NCBI GenBank assembly: GCA_963753845.1
Contig: CAVWEI010000017.1
Coordinates: 124,001-188,000, forward strand
Direction: 5' to 3'
Source of the DNA: Thiosocius sp963753845
Lineage (GTDB): Bacteria > Pseudomonadota > Gammaproteobacteria > Chromatiales > Chromatiaceae
DNA length: 64,000 nt
The notes beneath the pieces are model-generated. The model saw only the letters and a list, made by a program, of their open reading frames with translations, had not been told where the DNA came from and did no database searches. Shown here piece after piece: positions 46,179 to 54,887 of this stretch; positions within the stretch are counted from its first letter, which is position 1; every line of letters begins with the position of its first letter. The position numbers and the translations under genes are program-made.

Positions 46179-46721
46179 ATGTTGTCGCTTTTGCCCGACT
46201 ACGCCGATCCATTGCGCCTTTGTGCGCTTGGGAAGGCCTACGAAGGTGTAATTCCGCTGGCAGATCTTGACCGCCTGGCGCCGCTTTTGACTTCCACGGA
46301 AGGCGAAGCGGCGTTTGCGTTGGCGTTCGACACGGACTCCGAAGGCAGGCCGACAGTGGCTGTCAGTGTGCGGGCCAGTCTGCCCGTGCAGTGCCAACGT
46401 TGTCTGGGTACGGTCATCCAGGAGGTGGATGCGCAATCCAGTCTGGTGGTGGTCGCCGGCCCGGACGAGGCAGCGCGCCTGGAAGACGACGTAGATCCAC
46501 TCTTGGTGGGAGACGGCAGGCTGGCCCTGCGGTCGCTCCTCGAGGATGAGCTGATTCTGGCCATTCCGGCGGCGCCGACTCATCCGCCGGAGGAATGCGA
46601 AGTGGATCTCCGTGGATTGAACGGGCAACTCGAGGAGCAACAGGATTCGAGGGACGCGAGCGCCGAGCATCCGTTTGCGGCCCTGGCAGATTGGCGAAGC
46701 GACACAAACAATCGAGATTAG
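46179..46721 (+). CDS. yceD: YceD/DUF177 family protein (23S rRNA accumulation)
   Basis: A 180-residue soluble protein with PVQCQRCLGTV in the middle and the EECEVDLRGLN/HPFAALADW C-terminal pattern of the family, which is required for 23S rRNA accumulation in E. coli and plants. Coupled to rpmF, 18 bases downstream, in almost all gammaproteobacteria. No ribosome site is visible before the ATG. Confidence 0.93.
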   Translation: MLSLLPDYADPLRLCALGKAYEGVIPLADLDRLAPLLTSTEGEAAFALAFDTDSEGRPTVAVSVRASLPVQCQRCLGTVIQEVDAQSSLVVVAGPDEAARLEDDVDPLLVGDGRLALRSLLEDELILAIPAAPTHPPEECEVDLRGLNGQLEEQQDSRDASAEHPFAALADWRSDTNNRD

Positions 46722-46739
46722 GTCTTTAAGGAGACGAAC

Positions 46740-46910
46740 ATGGCGGTCCAGAAGAGCCGAAAAACCCCATCCAAGCGCGGAATGCGCCGGTCCCACGATT
46801 CCCTCACTCCGGAATCACTTTCGATCGATCCGACCTCGGGCGAGACGCATCTGCGTCACAACGTGAGTCCGGACGGTTTCTACCGCGGCCGCAAAGTCGT
46901 CGACAAGTAA
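46740..46910 (+). CDS. rpmF: 50S ribosomal protein L32
   Basis: A 56-residue protein starting MAVQKSRKTPSKRGMRRSHD and ending FYRGRKVVDK. The zinc cysteines of some L32 versions are absent (a C- form). A strong AAGGAG stands before the ATG. Confidence 0.97.
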   Translation: MAVQKSRKTPSKRGMRRSHDSLTPESLSIDPTSGETHLRHNVSPDGFYRGRKVVDK

Positions 46911-46965
46911 TCGCGCGCGTGGTCTCCAAGGGCCTCGGCGAGCCAGCGAGCGGGCTAGTCTGCGC

Positions 46966-47991
46966 GTGAGCCAGTCGATCACAATTGCGCTGGACGCTAT
47001 GGGCGGGGACCACGGCCCAAGTGTGATCGTGCCTGCGGCATTGGATTTCATCAGCAAGGACAAGGACTGCAATCTGATCCTTGTCGGGCGCGAGGACGTC
47101 ATCCGCTCATATCTTCCGGGCGGGGATCTGCCGGCGCGGATAAGCCTGCAACATGCCACTCAGGAGGTCGCGATGGATGAACTGCCTTCGCGAGCCCTGC
47201 GCGGCAAGAAGGATTCGTCGATGCGGGTCGCGATCGACCTGGTCAAGCAAGGGCGCGCGCGCGCCTGTGTCAGCGCCGGAAACACCGGTGCCCTGATGGC
47301 GACCGCCCGATTCGTCCTTAAAACGCTCCCCCACATCGACCGGCCAGCGATCATCAGTGCACTGCCTGCCGTCAATGGCCGGACCTGGGTGCTGGATCTC
47401 GGCGCCAACGTGGACAGCGAAGCCCAGCATCTCTACCAGTTCGCGGTGATGGGTTCGGAGCTCGTGACGGCAGTCGAAGGCGTGGCCCGGCCGACCGTTG
47501 GACTCCTGAATGTCGGTCAGGAGGAGATGAAGGGCAACGATCAGGTCAAGCGCGCGCACGAACTCCTGAGCCGCAGCGAGCTGAATTACGTGGGTTATGT
47601 TGAAGGAGACAGTATCTACCTGCGGGATGACCTGGATATCGTGGTGACCGACGGGTTCGTGGGCAACGTTGCGTTGAAGAATACCGAGGGTGCCGCGAAA
47701 ATGATTCGCCATTTCATGACGGTCGAATTCAAGCGCAACATATTCACCAGACTCTCAGCCCTGGTCGCAATGCCGGTCTTGCGTGCCCTGGGACGTCGCA
47801 TCGACCCACGGCGATACAATGGTGCCAGTTTGCTGGGCCTGCGTGGCATCGTGGTCAAGAGCCACGGCGGGGCGGATGTGCTGGCATTCGAAACCGCGAT
47901 TGCAATTGCCAAGAAAGAAGTCCTGGCCGATATCGCAGCAAGGATAGAACAACGTGTCAGCCAGCAGCTGGATGTGGCAGCGGGCGCATGA
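46966..47991 (+). CDS. plsX: Phosphate acyltransferase
   Basis: A 341-residue peripheral membrane enzyme that makes acyl phosphate from acyl-ACP for phospholipid synthesis. ALDAMGGDHGPSVIVPAAL is the signature N-terminus, and SAGNTGALMATA, GANVDSEAQHL and TDGFVGNVALKNTEG are conserved. GTG start. Its stop overlaps fabH by four bases (ATGA). Confidence 0.96.
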   Translation: MSQSITIALDAMGGDHGPSVIVPAALDFISKDKDCNLILVGREDVIRSYLPGGDLPARISLQHATQEVAMDELPSRALRGKKDSSMRVAIDLVKQGRARACVSAGNTGALMATARFVLKTLPHIDRPAIISALPAVNGRTWVLDLGANVDSEAQHLYQFAVMGSELVTAVEGVARPTVGLLNVGQEEMKGNDQVKRAHELLSRSELNYVGYVEGDSIYLRDDLDIVVTDGFVGNVALKNTEGAAKMIRHFMTVEFKRNIFTRLSALVAMPVLRALGRRIDPRRYNGASLLGLRGIVVKSHGGADVLAFETAIAIAKKEVLADIAARIEQRVSQQLDVAAGA

Positions 47992-48965
47992 CGGTCTTCG
48001 CAAGGATCACAGGAACCGGCAGCTTTCTTCCAGAGAAGGTGCTGACCAACAAAGATCTCGAAGGCATGGTGGATACAACCGATCAGTGGGTGCGTGAACG
48101 CACCGGGATCGTCAAGCGACATATCGCGGTGGCCGGTCAGACGACCTGCGACCTTGCTGAACAGGCCGCGCGACGGGCGATCGAGGCTGCGGGCAGGAAA
48201 CCTAAGGACATCGACCTCATCGTGGTTGCGACGACCACCGCAGACAAGATTTTCCCGAGTACAGCGTGCCTGGTGCAGCAGCGGCTGGATATTCATGGCT
48301 GTCCCGCTTTCGACGTGCAGGCTGTTTGTACCGGCTTCGTATACGCGCTGGCCGTGGCGGAGAAGTTCGTAAAGACAGAAACCTCGCGGTGCGCCCTGGT
48401 AATCGGCGCAGAGACTTTCTCGCGCATCATCGACTGGACAGACCGCGGCACCAGCATCCTGTTTGGCGATGGTGCCGGTGCGGTGGTGATCGAGGCTTCA
48501 GATGAGCCGGGGATCCTTTCCACCCATCTGCATGCCGATGGTGCCTACGAGACCCTGTTGCACGTGCCCGGTGGCATTTCGCGCGGTTACGATCTTCCCG
48601 ACGTCGACGGCGACCCGAGGTTCACCCAGATGAAGGGTAACGAGGTCTTCAAGATGGCGGTAAACACCCTCGGCCGGATCGTGGACGAAACCCTGCAGGC
48701 CAATGGAATGAAGAAATCCGATGTGGACTGGTTGGTGCCCCACCAGGCCAACATCCGCATCATCAACGCCACGGCACGCAAGTTGAACATGTCGATGGAC
48801 AAGGTGGTGGTGACCGTCGACCAGCACGGCAACACGTCGGCCGCCTCCGTTCCTTTGGCACTCGACACTGCGGTGCGCGACGGCCGTATAAAGCGTGGTG
48901 AAGTGTTGTTGCTCGAGGCCTTCGGCGGCGGTTTCACCTGGGGTTCGGTGCTACTCAAATTCTGA
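47988..48965 (+). CDS. fabH: 3-oxoacyl-ACP synthase III
   Basis: A 325-residue thiolase-fold enzyme that starts fatty-acid synthesis by condensing acetyl-CoA with malonyl-ACP. Catalytic Cys in DVQAVCTGFVYAL (about 113), His in WLVPHQANIRI and Asn in QHGNTSAASVPL complete the triad. Confidence 0.97.
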   Translation: MTVFARITGTGSFLPEKVLTNKDLEGMVDTTDQWVRERTGIVKRHIAVAGQTTCDLAEQAARRAIEAAGRKPKDIDLIVVATTTADKIFPSTACLVQQRLDIHGCPAFDVQAVCTGFVYALAVAEKFVKTETSRCALVIGAETFSRIIDWTDRGTSILFGDGAGAVVIEASDEPGILSTHLHADGAYETLLHVPGGISRGYDLPDVDGDPRFTQMKGNEVFKMAVNTLGRIVDETLQANGMKKSDVDWLVPHQANIRIINATARKLNMSMDKVVVTVDQHGNTSAASVPLALDTAVRDGRIKRGEVLLLEAFGGGFTWGSVLLKF

Positions 48966-48992
48966 ATCCAAACCACGTCTGAACCAAAACTC

Positions 48993-49934
48993 ATGAGCAA
49001 GAAAGTCGCTATTACATTCCCCGGACAGGGATCTCAATCCGTCGGCATGCTTGCCGAGCTGGCGGCTGTCCATCCGATCGTCCGGGAAACCTTCGAAGAG
49101 GGAGCCGATGCCCTGGGTGTCGACCTCTGGGCCCTGAGCCAGGACGGGCCGAAAGAAAGACTGAACGAAACCCAGAACACCCAGCCAGCGCTGCTGTGTG
49201 CCGGCATGGGCGTCATGCGCGTACTCGAGCAACAAATGGCCGCTCCACCGCTGGTCATGGCGGGGCACAGCCTTGGCGAGTACACGGCCCTGGTGGCGGC
49301 CGGGGTGCTCGGGCTGGGTGACGCCACGCGACTGGTTGCGATGCGCGGCCGGTTCATGCAGGACGCGGTACCGGCTGGAACCGGCGCCATGGCGGCCATT
49401 CTGGGCCTGGACGATGACCAGGTGCGCGCTGTCTGCGCCGAGGGTGCCCAGGGGCAGGTGGCGGCCGCGGTCAATTTCAATTCTCCGGGGCAGGTGGTCG
49501 TGGCTGGCAATGCCGAGGCCATCGCGCGGGTTACTGAGCTCGCGAAAGCGGCCGGGGCCAAGCGCGCGCTCCTGCTGGACGTCAGTGTGCCTTCGCATTG
49601 TGCGCTGATGAAGCCTGCTGCCGAGCGGCTGGCGGAGGCCATGCAATCCATCAACTTCAATGCGCCGGTGGTGCCCGTACTGCACAATGTCAACGTGGCC
49701 GAGGCGACGGATCCGGTCGAAATTCAGAAGCTTCTGGTGGAACAGCTGTTCTGCCCGGTGCGCTGGGTGGAAACTGTCCAGGCCATAGCAGGGCGCGGTG
49801 CCGAGATCGTGCTCGAAGCAGGGCCGGGCAAGGTGCTGGCGGGGCTGATCAAGAGGATCGACAAGACGTTGCCGGCACTGCCCGTGTTCGATCCAGCCAG
49901 TCTGGAAAATGCTATGGAGTCAATCAATGCTTGA
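48993..49934 (+). CDS. fabD: Malonyl-CoA:ACP transacylase
   Basis: A 313-residue acyltransferase. TFPGQGSQSVGML is the N-terminal loop, GHSLGEYTALVAAGVL carries the Ser nucleophile, MRGRFMQDAV the substrate Arg, and SVPSHCALM the catalytic His. It loads malonate on ACP. Its last codons overlap fabG by eight bases. Confidence 0.97.
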   Translation: MSKKVAITFPGQGSQSVGMLAELAAVHPIVRETFEEGADALGVDLWALSQDGPKERLNETQNTQPALLCAGMGVMRVLEQQMAAPPLVMAGHSLGEYTALVAAGVLGLGDATRLVAMRGRFMQDAVPAGTGAMAAILGLDDDQVRAVCAEGAQGQVAAAVNFNSPGQVVVAGNAEAIARVTELAKAAGAKRALLLDVSVPSHCALMKPAAERLAEAMQSINFNAPVVPVLHNVNVAEATDPVEIQKLLVEQLFCPVRWVETVQAIAGRGAEIVLEAGPGKVLAGLIKRIDKTLPALPVFDPASLENAMESINA

Positions 49935-50667
49935 AGGAAAGGTCGCGCTGGTCACAGGTGCCAGTCGTGGTATCGGCAAGGCAATCTCCGACACGCTGGG
50001 TGCGCAGGGTGCCACGGTGATAGGCACCGCAACCACCGAAGCGGGGGCCGAGGCGATAAGCCGGCGGTTTGGCGACGCGGGCGTCAAGGGCAAGGGAATG
50101 TGTCTGGATGTCGGTGACGAGGCCTCTGTTGAAGCGGTCATCAAGGAAATCGGGGACAGTTTTGGGCCGATCGCTATCCTGGTGAACAATGCCGGGATAA
50201 CCCGCGACAATCTGCTGATGCGGATGAAGGGCGACGAATGGGACAGTGTGCTGAATACGAATCTAACCTCTGTCTATCGTCTGTCAAAGGCCTGCCTGCG
50301 CCCCATGATGAAGGCCAGGACCGGGCGAATAATCAATATCGCTTCGGTGGTGGGTGCCAGCGGCAATGCGGGCCAGACAAATTACTCGGCGGCCAAGGCG
50401 GGCATGTTCGGATTTACAAAGTCTCTCGCACAAGAGGTCGGATCACGCGGAATCACGGTAAATGCAGTGGCCCCGGGCTTCATAGACACCGATATGACGC
50501 GCGAATTGCCCGATTCGCAGCGTGAAGCCCTTCTTGCCGGTATCCCTCTGGGAAGGTTGGGCAGCCCGGATGAGATCGCGTCGGTGGTTGCATTTCTGGC
50601 CTCTGACGCGGCCGCCTACGTGACGGGCGAGACCATCCATGTGAATGGCGGCATGTACATGGCTTGA
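49927..50667 (+). CDS. fabG: 3-oxoacyl-ACP reductase
   Basis: A 246-residue short-chain dehydrogenase. TGASRGIGKAI is the NADPH-binding turn, NNAGITRDNLLMRMK the Asn motif, and the Ser/Tyr/Lys triad appears in NIASVVG and YSAAKAGMFG. It reduces the 3-ketoacyl-ACP. The ATG at 49927 lies inside the end of fabD. Confidence 0.97.
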   Translation: MLEGKVALVTGASRGIGKAISDTLGAQGATVIGTATTEAGAEAISRRFGDAGVKGKGMCLDVGDEASVEAVIKEIGDSFGPIAILVNNAGITRDNLLMRMKGDEWDSVLNTNLTSVYRLSKACLRPMMKARTGRIINIASVVGASGNAGQTNYSAAKAGMFGFTKSLAQEVGSRGITVNAVAPGFIDTDMTRELPDSQREALLAGIPLGRLGSPDEIASVVAFLASDAAAYVTGETIHVNGGMYMA

Positions 50668-50730
50668 CAGCCTTTAACGGACTGGGGTTCGACGCTATGC
50701 GGAAGAGCGTTGAAATTGCGCCTTTTGGCT

Positions 50731-50758
50731 TTGAAGCCGCGTACAAACTGAATACAAT
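50731..50758 (+). promoter_or_regulatory. Promoter for acpP
   Basis: TTGAAG (50731-50736), a 16-base spacer and TACAAT (50753-50758), in the 143-base gap before acpP. A separate promoter would explain high ACP expression. Confidence 0.6.
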
Positions 50759-50810
50759 ACCGCGTCACTGCGTGGCGCCTTGATCACGTATCTCTGGAGG
50801 AGTTGACAGA

Positions 50811-51044
50811 ATGAGCACTATCGAAGAACGCGTAAAGAAGATCGTTGTTGAGCAACTTGGTGTCAAAGAAGAAGAAGTGGTGCTTTCTGCTTCTTTTGTA
50901 GACGATCTCGGCGCTGACTCACTCGATACGGTCGAACTTGTTATGGCTCTCGAGGAGGAATTCGAAACCGAGATTCCTGACGAGGATGCAGAAAAGATCA
51001 CGACTGTCCAGCAGGCTGTGGATTACGTCACTGCTCACAGTTGA
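50811..51044 (+). CDS. acpP: Acyl carrier protein
   Basis: A 77-residue acidic four-helix protein with GADSLDTVELVMALEEEF; Ser in DSL receives 4'-phosphopantetheine. A perfect GGAGG precedes the ATG. Codon use is biased, as expected for an abundant protein. Confidence 0.98.
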   Translation: MSTIEERVKKIVVEQLGVKEEEVVLSASFVDDLGADSLDTVELVMALEEEFETEIPDEDAEKITTVQQAVDYVTAHS

Positions 51045-51069
51045 TGCCGTAGTCATCTGTTCGATATCC

Positions 51070-51102
51070 GGCCGCGGTTCCGCTTGACGCGGAACCGCGG
51101 CC
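51070..51102 (+). terminator. Strong hairpin between acpP and fabF
   Basis: A perfect 14-base stem GGCCGCGGTTCCGC/GCGGAACCGCGGCC with loop TTGAC. Downstream Ts are few (GGTTTTG), so it may be a partial terminator that sets acpP above fabF, or an mRNA-stabilising end. Confidence 0.7.
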
Positions 51103-51143
51103 GCGTGGTTTTGTAAGTTGCCTGTGCTAAGGGGTTTTCCCAG

Positions 51144-52388
51144 ATGTCAGATAGAAGGGTTGTCGTAACGGGTCTCGGCCTGATCGCGCCAGTGGGATTG
51201 GATGTTGCCAGCGGCTGGGAAAACATTCTTGCGGGGAAAAGCGGTATCCAGCCGATCACGCATTTCGAAATCGAGCCGTTCAGTGTTCGTTTCGGCGGCC
51301 CGATCTATGGCTTCGATGTCGAGCAGTACATCCCGAAGAAAGAGGCCCGCAAGATGGATGCCTTTATCCACTACGGGATTGCCGCCGGTGTACAGGCGAT
51401 CAAGGACAGCGGAATAGAGATCAGCGATGCCAATGCCAAGCGTATTGGCGTGGCGATCGGTTCGGGCATCGGCGGTTTGACCGGCATCGAGAATAGCTAT
51501 GGCGCGTATCTCAAGGGCGGTCCAAGAAAGATCTCGCCGTTCTTCGTGCCTGCCAACATCATCAATATGGTCGCCGGCAATTTGTCGATCTTGTATGGTC
51601 TGAAAGGCCCCAACATCTCGATCGTCTCGGCCTGCAGCACGGGCGCGCACAACATCGGCGATGCGATGCGCATGATCCAGTATGGCACTGTGGACATGAT
51701 GGTTGCGGGCGGCGCTGAAATGGCGACCTCGCCGACCGGCCTCGGCGGGTTTGCTGCGGCCCGCGCGTTGTCGACCCGCAATGACGACCCCCAGGGCGCG
51801 AGCCGCCCCTGGGACCGTGATCGCGACGGTTTTGTGCTCAGCGATGGTGCCGGTGTACTCATGATCGAAGAGTTGGAGCACGCCAAGGCCCGCGGGGCAA
51901 ACATTTATGCGGAACTGGCCGGTTCGGCCATGAACTCCGATGCCTTCCACATGACTTCGCCGTCCCCGAACGGCGAGGGGGCCGCAGATTGCATGCGCCT
52001 TGCGCTCGACGATGCCGGTCTGAACATGGACCAGGTTGATTACATCAATGCACATGGTACCTCGACGCCCGCCGGCGACGTCGCCGAGACCAAGGCGGTC
52101 AAGGCGGCGTTCGGTGACCATGCGTACAAACTCGCGGTCAGTTCGACCAAGTCGATGACCGGCCACATGCTCGGCGCCGCTGGTGGCGCTGAGGCGCTGT
52201 TCACGGTGCTGGCCCTGCGTGACCAGGTAATGCCACCGACTATCAACCTCGACAACCCGGACGAGCAATGCGATCTGGATTACGTGCCGCACACCGCGCG
52301 TGAAGCCAGGCTCGACGTGGCGATATCGAATTCGTTTGGTTTCGGCGGCACCAACGGGACCCTGGTGTTCCGTCGCTTCAACGGTTGA
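51144..52388 (+). CDS. fabF: 3-oxoacyl-ACP synthase II
   Basis: A 414-residue elongating condensing enzyme. VSACSTGAHNIGDAMRM holds the catalytic Cys, NAHGTSTPAGD and KSMTGHMLGAAGG the two His, with the gating loop GFGGTNGTLVF near the end. It extends chains and is needed for unsaturated and temperature-dependent fatty acids. Confidence 0.97.
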   Translation: MSDRRVVVTGLGLIAPVGLDVASGWENILAGKSGIQPITHFEIEPFSVRFGGPIYGFDVEQYIPKKEARKMDAFIHYGIAAGVQAIKDSGIEISDANAKRIGVAIGSGIGGLTGIENSYGAYLKGGPRKISPFFVPANIINMVAGNLSILYGLKGPNISIVSACSTGAHNIGDAMRMIQYGTVDMMVAGGAEMATSPTGLGGFAAARALSTRNDDPQGASRPWDRDRDGFVLSDGAGVLMIEELEHAKARGANIYAELAGSAMNSDAFHMTSPSPNGEGAADCMRLALDDAGLNMDQVDYINAHGTSTPAGDVAETKAVKAAFGDHAYKLAVSSTKSMTGHMLGAAGGAEALFTVLALRDQVMPPTINLDNPDEQCDLDYVPHTAREARLDVAISNSFGFGGTNGTLVFRRFNG

Positions 52389-52393
52389 GGGCT

Positions 52394-52416
52394 GCATCCC
52401 GCTTGACACGGGATGC
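52394..52416 (+). terminator. Hairpin after fabF
   Basis: An 8-base stem GCATCCCG/CGGGATGC with loop CTTGACA, starting five bases after the fabF stop. No T-run; possibly a processing or weak termination site. The loop resembles that of the hairpin after acpP. Confidence 0.55.
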
Positions 52417-52424
52417 GCGGTCTC

Positions 52425-53267
52425 ATGCAGCACGACGTACTGGTCGACGGCGTTGAGGCAGAAGGTGGTTGGCTGAACGAGAGGGCCTTTCAATTCGGCG
52501 ATGGTCTGTTCGAAACTATCGCGGTCATCGACCGAGAACCCTGTCTCTGGGATGCGCACATGGCACGCCTCGCCGAGGGGTGCAGGCGCCTGCGGCTGCC
52601 GTTGCCTGATTCGTCGTGTCTTGCACGGGAGTGCCGCGATCTGTGCGCAGGACAGGCGCAGGCAGTACTCAAGGTCTACTGGACCGCCGGCCAATCCGAG
52701 CGCGGCTATGGTCGACCTGTGACGCTGAAACCAAAGCGCATCATCCGCCGCTCAGCCTGGGCCCGACCGGCGGCCGCGCGGCATTGGGTTGTCCGCCAAT
52801 GTACACATCGTCTGGGTGAGAACCCCACGCTGGCCGGAATCAAGCATCTCAACCGACTCGACCAGGTAATCGGGCGTTCCGAATGGACGGATCCCGCGAT
52901 CGATGAAGGTCTGATGCTGGGTCAGGACGGCCGCGTGGTTTGCGGGACCATGAGCAATCTGTTCTTGCAGTACGGGGAGCACCTGGCCACCCCGGCGGTG
53001 GATGGGGCGGGGGTCGCCGGCACGGTGCGCGATCTGGTACTCAAGCTCGCCGAGCGAACGGGGCATACTGTGGATGTGGCCGCCCTTACACCGGAGCAGG
53101 TGCATGCGGCCGACGCGATCTATCTGACCAACTCTCTGATCGGGGTAGTACGCGTAAGGCGCTACGAGTCCACCGAGCTTGACCCCGGCCGCCTCGAGCA
53201 CCCGGTGATGATCGAAGTCCGACGTCTGTGTCATCAAGGGCAACCATTGGATTTCCGCCGTGAATAA
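52425..53267 (+). CDS. pabC: Aminodeoxychorismate lyase
   Basis: A 280-residue fold-type IV PLP enzyme making p-aminobenzoate for folate. FQFGDGLFETIAV is the N-terminal motif, GIKHLNRLDQVI has the PLP Lys, and EGLMLGQDGRVVCGTMSNLF the donor-loop region. It overlaps mltG by eight bases. Confidence 0.93.
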   Translation: MQHDVLVDGVEAEGGWLNERAFQFGDGLFETIAVIDREPCLWDAHMARLAEGCRRLRLPLPDSSCLARECRDLCAGQAQAVLKVYWTAGQSERGYGRPVTLKPKRIIRRSAWARPAAARHWVVRQCTHRLGENPTLAGIKHLNRLDQVIGRSEWTDPAIDEGLMLGQDGRVVCGTMSNLFLQYGEHLATPAVDGAGVAGTVRDLVLKLAERTGHTVDVAALTPEQVHAADAIYLTNSLIGVVRVRRYESTELDPGRLEHPVMIEVRRLCHQGQPLDFRRE

Positions 53268-54255
53268 GGTAATCGGTTTCCTGGTTCTATCTGGCAGCCT
53301 GTTCTTCGCCTGGGCGTGGATGCAGTACGACGACTTTCGCAGCACGCCATTGGCGATCCCTCAGGGCGGCGTCATCTTCGGGGTTCCCAAGGGTGCGACG
53401 TTGGCCACCGTGGCGCACGATCTGGAGGCGGCCGGTCTGATCCGCGAGGGGCGTTATCTGCAGTGGTACGGACGCTACACCGGGCAGGCGAACCGGATCC
53501 GCGCCGGGGAATACCAACTGAGCGGCGAACTGGTTCCCGATACCCTGCTGGCGCTGCTGGTCTCCGGGAAATCGGTAAGCTACAGCCTGACCCTGCTGGA
53601 GGGCTGGAACATCCGCCAGGTGCGTACCGCTGTCGCGGCCAATGATGTACTCGTGCAAACCCTCGAGGGGGTCGACGACGCGGAACTGATGGCACGACTT
53701 GGCCTGCCCGGTGAACATCCCGAGGGTCGTTTTTTCCCCGACACCTACCTGTTTACGCGCGGGATGACGGATCTCGAGTTTCTGCAGCGAGCCCGACTCA
53801 AGATGGATGAGGAATTGGCGGCCACTTGGGCCCGGAGGGCGGAAGGTGTCCCGCTGGCAAGCCCCTACGAGGCGCTGATCCTCGCATCCATCATCGAGAG
53901 GGAGACCGGCCAGGCGGATGAGCGCCCGCAGATCGGTGGGGTATTCGCCCGCCGGTTGCAGAAGGGGATGAAGTTGCAGACCGACCCGACCGTAATCTAT
54001 GGCATGGGTGAGCGGTTCAAGGGCAATATCCGCCGTAAGGACTTGCTCGAGGACACCCCCTACAATACCTACGTCCACACGGGGCTTCCCCCGACACCTA
54101 TCTGTATGCCGGGCCGTGATGCGCTGCTGGCAGCCGTGGATCCGGCACCTGGGAAGACCCTGTATTTCGTCGCCAGGGGTGACGGCACCCACGTCTTCTC
54201 GGCAACCCTGGCCGAACACAATGCGGCAGTCAGGAAATATCAGTTGAAGCGATGA
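53260..54255 (+). CDS. mltG: Endolytic murein transglycosylase
   Basis: A 331-residue YceG-family protein with an N-terminal membrane anchor (VIGFLVLSGSLFFAWAW) and a LysM-like segment. ASIIERETGQADERP carries the catalytic Glu, and LQTDPTVIYG the conserved end of the active site. It cuts new glycan strands and may be a terminase for chain length. GTG start inside pabC. Confidence 0.95.
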   Translation: MNKVIGFLVLSGSLFFAWAWMQYDDFRSTPLAIPQGGVIFGVPKGATLATVAHDLEAAGLIREGRYLQWYGRYTGQANRIRAGEYQLSGELVPDTLLALLVSGKSVSYSLTLLEGWNIRQVRTAVAANDVLVQTLEGVDDAELMARLGLPGEHPEGRFFPDTYLFTRGMTDLEFLQRARLKMDEELAATWARRAEGVPLASPYEALILASIIERETGQADERPQIGGVFARRLQKGMKLQTDPTVIYGMGERFKGNIRRKDLLEDTPYNTYVHTGLPPTPICMPGRDALLAAVDPAPGKTLYFVARGDGTHVFSATLAEHNAAVRKYQLKR

Positions 54256-54887
54256 ACAATCCCTGTTTCGTTACCGTCGAGGGGATCGAGGGCGCCGGCA
54301 AGACGACCTGCCTCGACCTGATCGAGCAGCGTATCAGACGCCACGGACACCGGCTCCTGGTCACCCGCGAGCCGGGTGGTACACCGCTTGGTGAGGACCT
54401 GCGCAAACTGCTCCTGGGCCATCGCCACGAGGGCATGGCCGACGACACCGAACTGCTGCTGATGTTTGCTGCGCGCGCCGAACATCTGAGCGCCAGGATC
54501 GAGCCCGCCCTGGCGGCCGGCAGCTGGGTGCTGTGCGACCGCTTTACCGACGCAACCTATGCCTACCAGGGCTACGGCAGAGGCGTCGATCTGGGGCGCA
54601 TCGCAACACTGGAATCCTGGGTGCAGGGCGACCGTCGCCCCGATCTGACCCTGATCATGGACCTGCCGGTCGAATTGGGACTGGAACGCGCCGGCAGGCG
54701 TTCGACTCCGGATCGTTTCGAGAGCCAGGCGCTGGAGTTCTTCGAGCGGGTGCGTGAGGGTTACCTCGCACTGGCCGCTGCCGCCCCGGAACGTTTCCGT
54801 GTCATCGATGCGGCGAGGTCTTTTTCGGAGGTCTCGCAACAGGTGGCGGGTGTGCTCGATGATTTCCTCGATGCTCCGTCGACATGA
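54252..54887 (+). CDS. tmk: Thymidylate kinase
   Basis: A 211-residue P-loop kinase. VEGIEGAGKTTCLDLIEQR is the P-loop, TREPGGTPLGE the DRx-type substrate loop, and DRFTDATYAYQGYGRG the dTMP site. The lid carries RRSTPDRFES. It makes dTDP; ATGA overlaps with mltG and holB. Confidence 0.97.
   Translation: MNNPCFVTVEGIEGAGKTTCLDLIEQRIRRHGHRLLVTREPGGTPLGEDLRKLLLGHRHEGMADDTELLLMFAARAEHLSARIEPALAAGSWVLCDRFTDATYAYQGYGRGVDLGRIATLESWVQGDRRPDLTLIMDLPVELGLERAGRRSTPDRFESQALEFFERVREGYLALAAAAPERFRVIDAARSFSEVSQQVAGVLDDFLDAPST

Noticed and set aside
51147..52694. 515-codon minus-strand frame
   Set aside because: Antisense to fabF and pabC, whose motifs are unmistakable. Long antisense frames are common in GC-rich DNA.
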